From Christensenella sp. (GTDB lineage Bacteria; Bacillota; Clostridia; Christensenellales; UBA3700): DNA of 64,000 bases. Position 1 is the first letter of the stretch. The number at the start of each line of letters is the position of its first letter. The translations under genes were made by a program, and so were the position numbers. Under the pieces are notes generated by a model. It saw nothing but the letters and a program-made list of their open reading frames with translations. It did not search any database and was not told the DNA's origin. Below are positions 17,710 to 26,296 of the stretch, piece by piece. The stretch is from assembly GCA_022784465.1 (NCBI GenBank), contig JALFUR010000010.1, positions 186,001-250,000 on the forward strand. The letters run 5' to 3'.

Positions 17710-18882
17710 TTATATTCTAGCCACGCCAGAATCTCTTGCTGCTTGAGCAACTGCAGCTGCAACAGTTTTTCCAACTCTTTCATCAAAAGCATATGGTAAA
17801 ATATAATCCGGATTTAATTCTTCATCAGAAACTAAACCAGCAATTGCTTTAGCTGCTGCAATTTTCATTTCCTCATTTATATCGCTTGCTCTAACATCTA
17901 ATGCTCCTCTGAAAATACCAGGGAAAGCTAAAACGTTATTTATTTGATTTGGGAAATCGCTTCTTCCTGTTCCAACAACTCTAGCTCCTGCTGCTTTTGC
18001 CTCTTCTGGCATAATTTCAGGAACTGGATTTGCCATTGCCATAATAATTGGATCTTTAGCCATTGTTTTTATCATGTCTTGAGAAAGTAATCCTGCTTTA
18101 GAAACGCCTACAAATATATCTGCGCCCTTAATTGCATCAGCAAGTTTTCCTGTTACTTTATCTTTATTTGACCAACTAGCAATTTCTTGTTTATCTACAG
18201 ATAATCTTGGGTCTCCTTGACAAATTACTCCTTTACTATCACACATGATGACATTCTTCATGCCTGAAGATAGGAATAATTTAGCAATTGCAACACCAGC
18301 AGCACCTGCGCCAGAGAAAACGGCTGTACAATCTTCAATCTTTTTGCCTACAATTTTTAATCCGTTTATGATAGCTGCTAAACAAATAACTGCAGTTCCA
18401 TGTTGATCGTCGTGGAAAATAGGAATGTCGCAACATTCTTTTAATCTCTTTTCTATTTCAAAACATCTTGGAGCTGAAATATCTTCTAGGTTTACCCCTC
18501 CGAAACTTCCTGCAAGCAAAGATACTGTCTTTACAATATCATCAACATTTTTGCTTCTAATACATAAAGGAATAGCATCAACATCGCCGAATGATTTAAA
18601 TAGAACACATTTTCCTTCCATAACAGGCATTCCAGCTTCTGGTCCGATATCTCCTAATCCTAGAACTGCTGTTCCATCAGTAACAACAGCAACTGTATTC
18701 CAACGTCTTGTTAATTCGTAAGATTTATTTACATCCTTTTGAATCTCAAGACATGGTTGTGCTACACCTGGAGTATAAGCCAAAGATAAATCTTCTTTAT
18801 TTTTAACTGGTACTCTAGAATTGTATTCTAATTTACCTTTCCACTTATAGTGCAATTTTAATGATTCTTCTGCGTAATTCAT
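17710..18882 (-). CDS. malic enzyme (oxaloacetate-decarboxylating)
   Basis: Converts malate to pyruvate and CO2 with reduction of NAD(P)+. The 390 residues are the short bacterial type. Diagnostic segments are SLAYTPGVA, TDGTAVLGLGDIGP, the metal-site IFHDDQHGTAV and the Rossmann motif VFSGAGAAGVAIAKL. SDFPNQINNVLAFPGIFRGALD near the C-terminus is typical in composition and position. It sits nine bases after the malate/lactate dehydrogenase family gene and shares its transcript, forming a malate/lactate-using pair. Cofactor preference cannot be decided by eye. Confidence 0.95.
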   Translation of the reverse strand: MNYAEESLKLHYKWKGKLEYNSRVPVKNKEDLSLAYTPGVAQPCLEIQKDVNKSYELTRRWNTVAVVTDGTAVLGLGDIGPEAGMPVMEGKCVLFKSFGDVDAIPLCIRSKNVDDIVKTVSLLAGSFGGVNLEDISAPRCFEIEKRLKECCDIPIFHDDQHGTAVICLAAIINGLKIVGKKIEDCTAVFSGAGAAGVAIAKLFLSSGMKNVIMCDSKGVICQGDPRLSVDKQEIASWSNKDKVTGKLADAIKGADIFVGVSKAGLLSQDMIKTMAKDPIIMAMANPVPEIMPEEAKAAGARVVGTGRSDFPNQINNVLAFPGIFRGALDVRASDINEEMKIAAAKAIAGLVSDEELNPDYILPYAFDERVGKTVAAAVAQAARDSGVARI

Positions 18883-18891
18883 TTTATCTCC

Positions 18892-20001
18892 TTATTTTTC
18901 CCATGGGAAAACGTAATTTAATTTATATTCATCTCTTACTTTGCTCATTTCTTTTTGTACAGCTTCATTTATAGGAACTCCACTGTCTTTTCTTTGTTGC
19001 CATACATTGTATTCTTTTTCACCTGCTGTATAAATATGATCACAACCAGGAGCTTTTCTTGATGCTCTTACAGCACGAATAATATCGCCAGTCTTTTTTC
19101 TACATACATCTTCGCCCAAGAAATGATCAGTATCAATTGCGATAAAGAAATGTCCAAGATGATATGGAACTTTTTCGCCATTTGGTCCTTTTCCATTTAA
19201 GTCCTTTCCGTAATTTCCATCTTGTAAAACAGCAGATAGTAGTTCAACGATCATTGCATATCCGTATCCCTTATATCCACCAAGAGCTTCTCCTATTCCA
19301 CCTAAAGCTGTTAATGCTGCTGTTCCATTTCTAATTTGCTTTAATGCAGCGCCAGCATCGCCTACGACTTCATTTCCGTTTATATCAATTACTGTTCCTG
19401 GATGAACATCTTCTCCAATTCTTTCATAGTATTCAATTTTACCATTTTGAGTAATTGAAGTTGCACAATCTAAAACAAAATCAAATGGTTCATCTGATGG
19501 AATACCAACTGTTAGTGGGTTTGTACCAAACATTCCTTCTGTTCCAAATGTAGGAGCAACAGATGGACGAGCATTTGTTCCTGTTATACCAATACAACCA
19601 GCTTTTGTAGCCATTGTTGCGTAGTATCCTGCAATACCATAATGGCAAGAATTACGACATACTACCATTCCAAGTCCATATTCTTTTGCCTTTTTAATAG
19701 CAAGTTCCATAGATTTGTATCCAATAACTTGTCCCATTCCGTCATGGCCATCAACAACTGCTGTTGTTGGAGTTTCTTTAATGATGTCAAAATTTGTTAC
19801 AGGATTTTGAATTCCATCGTTAATTCTATCTATATAAATAGGTTTAAAACGATTGCATCCGTGAGATTCAATACCTCTTTTATCTGACTCAAGCAAAACA
19901 TCTGTACAGATTTTTGCATCTTCGCGTGGTACTCCTGCGCAAGTAAAAGCATCCGTGATAAAATCGTATGCTGTTTTCCAGTCTAAAATAACTTTTCCCA
20001 T
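18892..20001 (-). CDS. malate/L-lactate dehydrogenase (LDH2) family oxidoreductase
   Basis: NAD(P)-dependent oxidoreductase of the LDH2/MDG2 family, which oxidises malate, lactate, ureidoglycolate or related 2-hydroxyacids. The start is the ATG at 19999-20001, because the upstream in-frame ATG overlaps the ribosome site GGAGG itself. Family motifs are ESDKRGIESHGCNRF, NSCHYGIAGYYA and FGTNPLTVGIP. 369 residues is normal length. It heads a two-gene operon with malic enzyme, which suggests malate as the physiological substrate. Confidence 0.9.
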   Translation of the reverse strand: MGKVILDWKTAYDFITDAFTCAGVPREDAKICTDVLLESDKRGIESHGCNRFKPIYIDRINDGIQNPVTNFDIIKETPTTAVVDGHDGMGQVIGYKSMELAIKKAKEYGLGMVVCRNSCHYGIAGYYATMATKAGCIGITGTNARPSVAPTFGTEGMFGTNPLTVGIPSDEPFDFVLDCATSITQNGKIEYYERIGEDVHPGTVIDINGNEVVGDAGAALKQIRNGTAALTALGGIGEALGGYKGYGYAMIVELLSAVLQDGNYGKDLNGKGPNGEKVPYHLGHFFIAIDTDHFLGEDVCRKKTGDIIRAVRASRKAPGCDHIYTAGEKEYNVWQQRKDSGVPINEAVQKEMSKVRDEYKLNYVFPWEK

Positions 20002-20032
20002 TATTATTTCCTCCAAAAATTTATTCTTTAAT

Positions 20033-20061
20033 ATTATATATTAAATATATGTAATAGTCAA
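20033..20061 (-). promoter_or_regulatory. sigma-A promoter of the malate operon
   Basis: On the minus strand: TTGACT (20061-20056), a 17-bp spacer and TATAAT (20038-20033), followed by an approximately 30-base leader with TGGAGG. Confidence 0.8.
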
Positions 20062-20145
20062 TTTAGGTTCACTCTTGCATATGCTTATATAAGAAAATAT
20101 TCTTCGAGTTTGTTTACTATCGTATATTTTTTCTAACAACAAATT

Positions 20146-21594
20146 CTATTTATCCTCTTTTGCTGTTTCTTCGATTTTTGATTGTTTTCTTTTATTCAAT
20201 TCTTCTATTATCATATTAAATCTATCTCTTCCTAAATTAGCTCTATATGAAGTAATTGCAGAAATTAAGAAAATGACACTAGGAAGAAGTGCTAGTACTA
20301 ATCTTATGGCAAGCAAAGCGCCATCTGGTTGAACAATTTCTTTTCCAGCATTTATAAATTCGTAGTATTTTTCAGAATTTGCCTCAATATATCCTGTTAG
20401 TCCTAATATTAAAGATACTAAAGCGCATCCAATTCCTGATGCTAGTTTATAACAAAACTGTGTAACCCCATAATAAGCTCCTTCTCTTCTTTGCCCATTA
20501 ACATATTCGTCAACATCTACAACATCTGGAAGTGCTGCCCATGGAATAATCTGTATTGCACTCATACCAAAACCGCATAAAGCAACATGGACAATTGTCA
20601 ATGCAACATTATTTTGAGGCATTATTATTGCAAATAATAATACAACTGTCATATACACACATGAAATTGAATATATAACATGTTTTTGAAATTTTTTGCA
20701 TAGCATATCCCAAACAGGAGCTGATATTATTGCACATACTAAAGGAATAGCAATAAATACCATTGATAACTCTGCATTAGAACCAAATCCAAGCGAATCG
20801 TTTATATAGAAAACAAACACTGTCATAATAATGTCAAATCCCATCATAGACAACAAGAATGTCATCATTATGTTTCTAAATTCCTTTAACTTAAAGAATT
20901 CTTTTAGTGTTTGAAAGAAACCTTTTTTATTTTCTTCAGACTCATCATAGCGTTCTTTTACATTAAAGCCACACAATAGCCATACTATTAATGAAATAAC
21001 AGCAAATACTGCAGCTGCTGCTACATATGCTTTCCTTTCATCTTTAAATAATTCATAAAAAATACTAGTCTTGCCGTCAGCAAGCAAGGCAAATACGGCC
21101 GCACCAAGTATTAATCCTACATTTGCTAAAATGATTCTAATGCTATTTAACGATGTTCTTTCATCGTAATCTTTAGTCATATTTGGAGCTAAAGTGTTAT
21201 ATGGTATGTATACTATGGTCCAGAACGTACAATATAGCATATACATCAATGTATAAAATATAAACTTCAATGCTTGAGAAGAAGAAGCAGGCACAAGCCA
21301 CATTAATACAAACGAAATGACATATGGAACTGAACAAAACAATATATAAACTCTTCGTTTTCCATATTTTGAATGAGTTTTATCTACAATAGTTCCCATT
21401 AAGTAGTCTGTTATTGCATCCCAAGCCTTAGCTACTAAAAATACAGCTGAGGCAAGAGCTGGCTTTAATCCCCCAACATTAATCATAAAATACAATAAGT
21501 AAAATGAAACTGCTGCAAATAAAATATTTGAACCCATATCTCCAAGTCCAAACGATATTTTCTCTTTCAATGTCAATTTGTTTGAATTATTCAT
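20146..21594 (-). CDS. GPH family sugar:cation symporter
   Basis: 482-residue MelB-like symporter with about 12 membrane helices. The N-terminal SFGLGDMGSNILFAAVSF and the motif AKAWDAITDYLMGTIVD identify the family; a charged cytosolic C-terminus ends in a Lys/Glu tail. It lies 51 bases downstream of a small XRE repressor gene on the same strand, probably in one transcript, so its expression may be under that regulator. No glycosidase is adjacent, so the substrate is unknown. It is clearly paralogous to the other two GPH genes in the window but not recently duplicated. Confidence 0.9.
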   Translation of the reverse strand: MNNSNKLTLKEKISFGLGDMGSNILFAAVSFYLLYFMINVGGLKPALASAVFLVAKAWDAITDYLMGTIVDKTHSKYGKRRVYILFCSVPYVISFVLMWLVPASSSQALKFIFYTLMYMLYCTFWTIVYIPYNTLAPNMTKDYDERTSLNSIRIILANVGLILGAAVFALLADGKTSIFYELFKDERKAYVAAAAVFAVISLIVWLLCGFNVKERYDESEENKKGFFQTLKEFFKLKEFRNIMMTFLLSMMGFDIIMTVFVFYINDSLGFGSNAELSMVFIAIPLVCAIISAPVWDMLCKKFQKHVIYSISCVYMTVVLLFAIIMPQNNVALTIVHVALCGFGMSAIQIIPWAALPDVVDVDEYVNGQRREGAYYGVTQFCYKLASGIGCALVSLILGLTGYIEANSEKYYEFINAGKEIVQPDGALLAIRLVLALLPSVIFLISAITSYRANLGRDRFNMIIEELNKRKQSKIEETAKEDK

Positions 21595-21645
21595 ATAATT
21601 TCCTCTTTTTTTTATTATATAAATAATATAACCTTTTTTTCAATA

Positions 21646-21846
21646 TTAATCTTCTACACCAAGCATATAATCCGTAGATTTATTAAACAATTTGCTAAGC
21701 CCGATTAATTCTTCAAAGTCTGGCTCTTTTATTCCTCTTTCCCAATAACTAATTGACACTTGTGATACTTGCATATATTTTGCAAGATCACTTTGAGAAT
21801 ACTTATGTTTTTTTCGCTCTTTTTTTAATCTTTCAGAAAATCTCAT
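21646..21846 (-). CDS. small XRE-type DNA-binding protein
   Basis: 66 residues that are essentially one Cro/CI helix-turn-helix: ERLKKERKKHKYSQSDLAKYMQVSQVSISYWERG carries both helices (residues 5-38), followed by a short helical C-terminus. No effector domain is present. It is probably a repressor of its own operon with the GPH transporter that begins 51 bases downstream. The ribosome site is weak, and the upstream region is the long AT-rich spacer described separately. Confidence 0.88.
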   Translation of the reverse strand: MRFSERLKKERKKHKYSQSDLAKYMQVSQVSISYWERGIKEPDFEELIGLSKLFNKSTDYMLGVED

Positions 21847-22414
21847 AAATAAACTATATCAATTCTTCTTTCTCTTTTTTTGTCTTTTTATTGAAAATTA
21901 TGATTGTTGAATTATTTAAAAGCTGAGTGCCATTAGCGTTTTTTAATACTCTGTTTTAGTTAAATATGTATCAAGTTTTATCAACATATAAAATACCTCC
22001 AATTACTATTTTTGCGTATGGACGCATTTTTAGATAATCGAATTATATAAAAATGATGATAAGGATCGTTTGAAACATTGATTTTTAGTTTATGTTTTAT
22101 TTAAAATCCCTTTTTGATCTGGATTTTGTTGCTGTTTATCCCTTGCTCACCATATGGAGATTTAGAGGCGGTTTTGACCACCCTGTTATTTGAAAAAAAA
22201 TCCTGAAAATTTTCTAAGGTATAAAAAAAGACCACCAGCATTATTGCAAACGGCCATTAAATAAGGATAATAGTATATTCGTGCTTTTTGTTAGTCATAT
22301 CGAGTTTTTCGTGCTTCTCACAAATAGGAAGTCGATAAAATGAGTAAATAAAAAAGGGCTAATTCACCTGAATTTATGCAAAATAAGCCTAAAACAAGCA
22401 AAATAGCCCTTAAA
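21847..22414. other. 568-bp intergenic region without a recognised gene
   Basis: No conserved protein is readable on either strand. Visible items are a 14-codon ORF with a good ribosome site (21943-21987, minus), and a small TGCGT/ACGCA hairpin followed by T5 around 22012-22031. A pair of distant complementary segments, AAGGGCTA (22354-22361) and TAGCCCTT (22404-22411), is also present. The rest looks like decayed sequence. Confidence 0.6.
21943..21987 (-). other. 14-codon ORF with a strong ribosome site
   Basis: GGAGGT lies seven bases before an ATG encoding MLIKLDTYLTKTEY. It could be a leader peptide for the downstream XRE gene or the start of a decayed gene. No attenuator hairpin was found after it. 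Confidence 0.25.
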
Positions 22415-22450
22415 AATAAAAAAAGAACTGATATTTTTGGTATCAATTCT
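22415..22450 (-). terminator. terminator after the tRNA-fMet/tRNA-Met pair
   Basis: GAATTGATA (22449-22441) pairs with TATCAGTTC (22433-22425) with one mismatch. On the minus strand the stem is followed by a T7 run. Confidence 0.85.
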
Positions 22451-22462
22451 ATTGTTTCAATA

Positions 22463-22539
22463 TGGTAGCGGCGGTCAGATTCGAACCAACGATCCCCCGG
22501 GTATGAACCGGGTGCTCTAACCAGCTAAGCTACGCCGCC
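22463..22539 (-). tRNA. tRNA-Met(CAT), elongator
   Basis: A 77-base cloverleaf with encoded CCA. The anticodon arm CCCGG-TTCATAC-CCGGG gives CAT. The acceptor stem begins with a G1-U72 pair, as in the B. subtilis elongator tRNA-Met, and lacks the initiator C1-A72 mismatch. A tRNA-Ile with a lysidine-modified CAT anticodon is unlikely given the body sequence, but not formally excluded. Confidence 0.9.
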
Positions 22540-22546
22540 ACACTAA

Positions 22547-22621
<75 letters not shown>

Positions 22622-22637
22622 ATATTTGTGCTTGTTT

Positions 22638-22667
22638 ATAATATGAAACCTTTCAACCTCTTGTCAA
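22638..22667 (-). promoter_or_regulatory. sigma-A promoter of the tRNA pair
   Basis: On the minus strand: a perfect TTGACA (22667-22662), an 18-bp spacer and TATTAT (22643-22638), 16 bases before the tRNA-fMet 5' end. Confidence 0.85.
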
Positions 22668-22693
22668 GCAAAAAAATATTTTTTATATACTAA

Positions 22694-22889
22694 GTTAATT
22701 GTAAATGTAAATTTCAGTCCTAAGTTCTAGTATAAAAAAATGTGTTATTTGCCATTCAAATTTTTTCTTTTTTATCTGTTTTTAATACTAAATCCAATCT
22801 TTTTTTACACATTTTACTGGAATTAACTCTTGAACTGAACGTTACTTCCGATTATGCCATTAGGAGTGGAATTTACTTTTACAATTAAC
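22694..22889. mobile_element. 196-bp MITE-like element with 30-bp terminal inverted repeats
   Basis: The ends 22694-22723 and 22860-22889 are inverted repeats identical at 27 of 30 positions, starting GTTAATTGTAAA. The interior is AT-rich and has no gene. Parts of the same end sequence recur at 25150-25164 and 33369-33382. No clear target duplication was seen. Confidence 0.6.
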
Positions 22890-22900
22890 CATCTTTTTAT

Positions 22901-23623
22901 TTAATCCTCCAACACAATCACATTCGCTTTATGTGAATAGGTAGTGCAAGCATCTATAGCTATCATATTTTTTGTTATGAAAGGTTCAAAATTGGCTTTA
23001 TTTCCAAATTCTTCATATTTGTCTGGGTTTTGTTCGTGCCACAGTGCAGAACAATGCCAATGTCCACAAACTATTGATTTGTTTGGTTCGTAGATTTCAT
23101 ATCTATACATCTCTATGGGGTTTGTCCAACGAGCCTTTTCCCAACGTTCTTTTCTTGCTTTTCGCCAATCGCTATCATACAAGTAACAATTTTCAATGAT
23201 TGGTATCCAACCATGAACGAATATATAATGTTTTGTTTCATAGTAATCAATGCACATGTCTAAAATTTCTTGAAGCCTCGTTTCTTTTGCTATCTTTTTA
23301 AGGTCAAATTTACTTATTTGCCATTCCGGATATAAGTCAACAATTGTTTGTGCGGTGCCATTACATAGGTCGCCATAATCACTTGAATTTCTTTCAATCA
23401 TTTGTTCCATTAAGTCTTCATGGTTGCCACGAATAAGAATTACTTTATCTTTGTGTTTTAATATAAACTCTATAATTTCTTTTGGCTGACTTCCTCTATC
23501 GAACAAATCGCCACAAAGAATTATTTTGTGTTCAGGGTTATTTAAGTCAAAGCCTTTCTCGTTCAAAGCAGTTTGCCACTCGTCAAAGAATCCGTGTATA
23601 TCGCTTGAAACAAAATATTTCAA
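22901..23623 (-). CDS. PPP-family metallophosphoesterase linked to AbiE
   Basis: 240-residue calcineurin-like phosphatase of the serine/threonine PPP/Ap4A-hydrolase type. Metal-binding motifs are SDIHG (Asp8, His10), GDLFDRG (38-44), GNHE (66-69) and the C-terminal GHWHC. The start is a TTG at 23621-23623 with TAGGAG five bases before it. It begins eight bases after the AbiEii stop and on the same strand, so it is probably the third gene of that operon. The substrate could be phosphoprotein or a dinucleoside polyphosphate. Whether it takes part in the toxin-antitoxin system is unknown. Confidence 0.88.
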   Translation of the reverse strand: MKYFVSSDIHGFFDEWQTALNEKGFDLNNPEHKIILCGDLFDRGSQPKEIIEFILKHKDKVILIRGNHEDLMEQMIERNSSDYGDLCNGTAQTIVDLYPEWQISKFDLKKIAKETRLQEILDMCIDYYETKHYIFVHGWIPIIENCYLYDSDWRKARKERWEKARWTNPIEMYRYEIYEPNKSIVCGHWHCSALWHEQNPDKYEEFGNKANFEPFITKNMIAIDACTTYSHKANVIVLED

Positions 23624-23631
23624 TTTTTCTC

Positions 23632-24474
23632 CTAAATTAACTTTATGAATTTTAAAAACAATTTTAGTTGCTCAATTACATTTTCAAAAGTTATATCTTT
23701 GGCATAACCAAACTGTGAAGAGTATGCTTGCCATAAAAAGTTTAGATTGTCATCATTTGAAATCAAATTAATTGTTTCTTTTATGTCATTAAAGATAAAT
23801 TCGGTTTTACGGACTTTGGTTGTATTTTTTAAAGCCAAAATTAAATTGTTTTTGTTTAAATCTTTCAAATACAATTTACCAAGCATATAACAATCATAAA
23901 AATCTTTCATTCTTGTGGTTGTTATGTTTTTAGATAAAATGCTCTCAATCTTTTCAGCAAGAATTGTTTCTATTGGATAGCAAGTAATATCAATTTTTCG
24001 TTTTTCAATTAACAAGTCATAGGAATATACAACTTCGCTTGGAGTAATGACATCGCCAGTCGTTATATCAATTTGAATAATATTTCGAGTTCTATCTAGT
24101 TGACATTTTAATCTTGCTCTAAATCCGCTATATTCAAATTCTTCACGAATTGGTAAAACATCTAAAATTTCAAAAATAGTTCCATCATCAATTTTAATTT
24201 TAGAAATTTCTTCTAACGCATTTTTAATAAATATTTCGTTAAGTGGGAGATTTTTTATTGTTAAGTCCATATCTTTGGTCATTCTAAAATCAACACCAAT
24301 CATAGATGAAATTAAAATTCCGCCTTTTAAAACGAAGTTGTTTTTATATTTACTTAATGAAATTCTCTCTAAAAATCTCTCCATAAAAAATCTAGTTAAA
24401 AGAATTTGCGGGTTAAGATCATATTGTTTTGCTTTATTGTTAATTAAATCTTTCAATTGTTTTGATGTGTTCAT
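23632..24474 (-). CDS. abiEii: AbiEii/AbiGii-type nucleotidyltransferase toxin
   Basis: 280-residue toxin of the type IV AbiE system, a DNA-polymerase-beta-like nucleotidyltransferase. Members of this family stop growth, and related MenT toxins transfer nucleotides to tRNA. The motif LKGGILIS (Gly51-Gly52), followed by RMTKDMDL (Asp68, Asp70), is the NTase active site. The later segment TILAEKIESILS is the conserved lysine-bearing part. Its start overlaps the AbiEi stop by one base, showing coupling. The active site looks complete. Confidence 0.9.
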   Translation of the reverse strand: MNTSKQLKDLINNKAKQYDLNPQILLTRFFMERFLERISLSKYKNNFVLKGGILISSMIGVDFRMTKDMDLTIKNLPLNEIFIKNALEEISKIKIDDGTIFEILDVLPIREEFEYSGFRARLKCQLDRTRNIIQIDITTGDVITPSEVVYSYDLLIEKRKIDITCYPIETILAEKIESILSKNITTTRMKDFYDCYMLGKLYLKDLNKNNLILALKNTTKVRKTEFIFNDIKETINLISNDDNLNFLWQAYSSQFGYAKDITFENVIEQLKLFLKFIKLI

Positions 24475-25064
24475 TATAGTAGCACCTCCAACTTTTCTCT
24501 TAATTGTTTATCAACACCAAGAACCTTTGCATATTTCATTAGTTTAACAGTATCTTTGTTTGGTAGTTTTAAATATTTTTTCAATGCTTCTACTTGAATA
24601 AATTTATCTCCAACATACTTATCACTAAACAAATCACAAATCGTTCTGTGAATATCATGGCATTTTACAATATTACCAAACATTGTTTTAATTGTTGTAA
24701 TACCTAAATTATAGATATCATCATTTTCTCGAACCAAAACCGTATTGTTGCGTGAACCCTTTGCAAAGTAATTTAATGGTGTTGCTCCATAAACAATTTC
24801 AATATCTCTTGTGGTAAGATTCCACAAATAAGCCGATGTGAAAGATGAAAACACAGCCTTGGAGTAATTCATTTGATAAACATACAACAAATCCACAAAC
24901 TTATCACTTTCAATATATATTCCACGAGCAACTTTCTCAAGAATTCCATCTTCAACCGCAAACTTTAAATAATCTTTTGCAATTTTATTCTGACTTAAAT
25001 CTTTTGTAAACACATATCCATTATTTTGTTTTGCAAGTTCTAATAATTTAGTATAGTTTCTCAT
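24474..25064 (-). CDS. abiEi: AbiEi-type antitoxin and autorepressor
   Basis: 196 residues. The N-terminal winged helix-turn-helix (YVFTKDLSQNKIAKDYLKFA, then GILEKVARGIYI) and the C-terminal AbiEi domain with VVKCHDIHRTICDLF-like sequence match the family that binds its own promoter and neutralises AbiEii. The start has GAGGTG seven bases upstream. Directly upstream is an inverted repeat over the -35 element, as known for characterised AbiEi operators. A partial second copy of its 5' end lies at 25191-25274. Confidence 0.9.
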   Translation of the reverse strand: MRNYTKLLELAKQNNGYVFTKDLSQNKIAKDYLKFAVEDGILEKVARGIYIESDKFVDLLYVYQMNYSKAVFSSFTSAYLWNLTTRDIEIVYGATPLNYFAKGSRNNTVLVRENDDIYNLGITTIKTMFGNIVKCHDIHRTICDLFSDKYVGDKFIQVEALKKYLKLPNKDTVKLMKYAKVLGVDKQLREKLEVLL

Positions 25065-25074
25065 TTCACACCTC

Positions 25075-25122
25075 GTTGACTTTTACAACAATAATTTATC
25101 ATATTTTGTTGCGAAAGTCAAT
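25075..25122 (-). promoter_or_regulatory. abiE promoter with overlapping inverted-repeat operator
   Basis: On the minus strand: TTGACT (25121-25116), 17 bp, TAAATT (25098-25093). Two 15-base arms, 25108-25122 and 25075-25089, are inverted repeats identical at 12 of 15 positions, 18 bases apart. They cover the -35 and the start region. Confidence 0.65.
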
Positions 25123-25367
25123 AAATGTATAATTTTTTTTGTAAAGAGCTAATTGTAAAAGTAACCTTTTTTATTTAGTCAAATGCTAAACTAAAATGCG
25201 TTAATGACCATTTTTGTCCTGATAATTCTATTATTTTCTTTTGCAAGTTTTAATAGCTTACTATAATCTCTCATATCAAATCCTTATGCACTTTTTTTCT
25301 AAAGTTATAAGTGTTTATAGAAAAAAAATCAATAAATATATAAATTTTTTGTAAAGAGCTAATTGTA
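25114..25367. repeat. 210-bp-period partial duplication of the abiEi 5' region
   Basis: Segments 25114-25157 and 25324-25367 are about 44-bp direct repeats, both ending GTAAAGAGCTAATTGTA. Each lies the same distance upstream of an ATG (25064 and 25274) that starts an AbiEi-like peptide. Confidence 0.75.
25191..25274 (-). pseudogene. decayed 5' fragment of a second abiEi copy
   Basis: A 27-codon frame beginning MRDYSKLLKLAKENN, 11 of 15 residues identical to the AbiEi start, then diverging to a stop. It has no recognisable ribosome site and is a remnant of the tandem duplication described above. Confidence 0.7.
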
Positions 25368-25369
25368 TA

Positions 25370-26239
25370 CTATATGTCTATTTTACCTAATTTGTACATT
25401 AAATATCCTTCTTGATTATCGCTCTCTCTGACAATTAAATAATCTTTATTTAGATATTTCATTATTGACATTAATAATAATCCTCCCCCGACTATAACAT
25501 CTCTTCTTTTTAATGACAAACCAACAATCGAGCCTCTCTCATCAAAAGGAACAGAGTGAATGTTTTTAACCATTTTTTCAATGTCTTCATATGTTAATTT
25601 ATAAAAATCTACTTTTTTTGTATCGTATTTTGCCATTTTCATTTTAATTGAAGCAAATGATGATGCTGTTCCTCCTATTGCCAAAATCTCTTCGAACTGA
25701 GGAACATCTCCATAACCTTGTATAACTTTTTCAATATAGGATATCGCTTCAGTTAAATTTTCTCCACACTGGTCTTTTATTCTTACAATTCCAATCGGCA
25801 AACTTTTTGAATAATATATGCCTTTCTCGTCGCCTATTGCAAGTTCTGTACTTGCCCCTCCAATATCCATTACACAAACTTTTCCTTTTGTATATGCGCC
25901 GTAAAAACCTATTTTAGCTTCATATTGAGAAGGGATAATATCTACATCTATATTTTTTTGCTTTAATAATAAAATAAATTCTTCCTTATTTGATGCACTT
26001 CTTACTGCTTCGGTTGCAAAAACATATACTTGATTCGCTCCATCATTAATTGCTTGTTTATACAATTTTTCTATTGCTTGAATAGATCTATTCATTGCTT
26101 CTTTATTTAAATAACCTGTCAACTGCAACCCTTGAGACAACTGCGTTGTTTCTAGAGTTTTATAAATAGTGGCTACACCATCGCTAACCATTAATCTAAT
26201 AGAATTTGAACCTATATCTATAACGCCGTATTTATTCAT
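25370..26239 (-). CDS. ppx: Ppx/GppA phosphatase family protein
   Basis: 289-residue member of the exopolyphosphatase/pppGpp phosphohydrolase family with the ASKHA fold. The N-terminal IDIGSNSIRLMV is phosphate-binding loop 1, CVMDIGGASTELAI is loop 2, and IGGTASSFA precedes the C-terminal DVIVGGG motif. It is about the length of the short single-domain form without the C-terminal HD domain. Which substrate it prefers, polyphosphate or pppGpp, cannot be told. Its stop codon abuts the right copy of the 44-bp repeat from the abiEi duplication. Confidence 0.9.
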   Translation of the reverse strand: MNKYGVIDIGSNSIRLMVSDGVATIYKTLETTQLSQGLQLTGYLNKEAMNRSIQAIEKLYKQAINDGANQVYVFATEAVRSASNKEEFILLLKQKNIDVDIIPSQYEAKIGFYGAYTKGKVCVMDIGGASTELAIGDEKGIYYSKSLPIGIVRIKDQCGENLTEAISYIEKVIQGYGDVPQFEEILAIGGTASSFASIKMKMAKYDTKKVDFYKLTYEDIEKMVKNIHSVPFDERGSIVGLSLKRRDVIVGGGLLLMSIMKYLNKDYLIVRESDNQEGYLMYKLGKIDI

Positions 26240-26296
26240 AATTTTATTATACTCGTTTGATATTATTTAAAATACTATTTCTTTTATTCTTTTTGC

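Noticed and set aside
22463-22539. tRNA-Ile2 (lysidine-modified CAT)
   Set aside because: The G1-U72 acceptor end and body match the Firmicutes elongator tRNA-Met better. Left as tRNA-Met, with the alternative noted.
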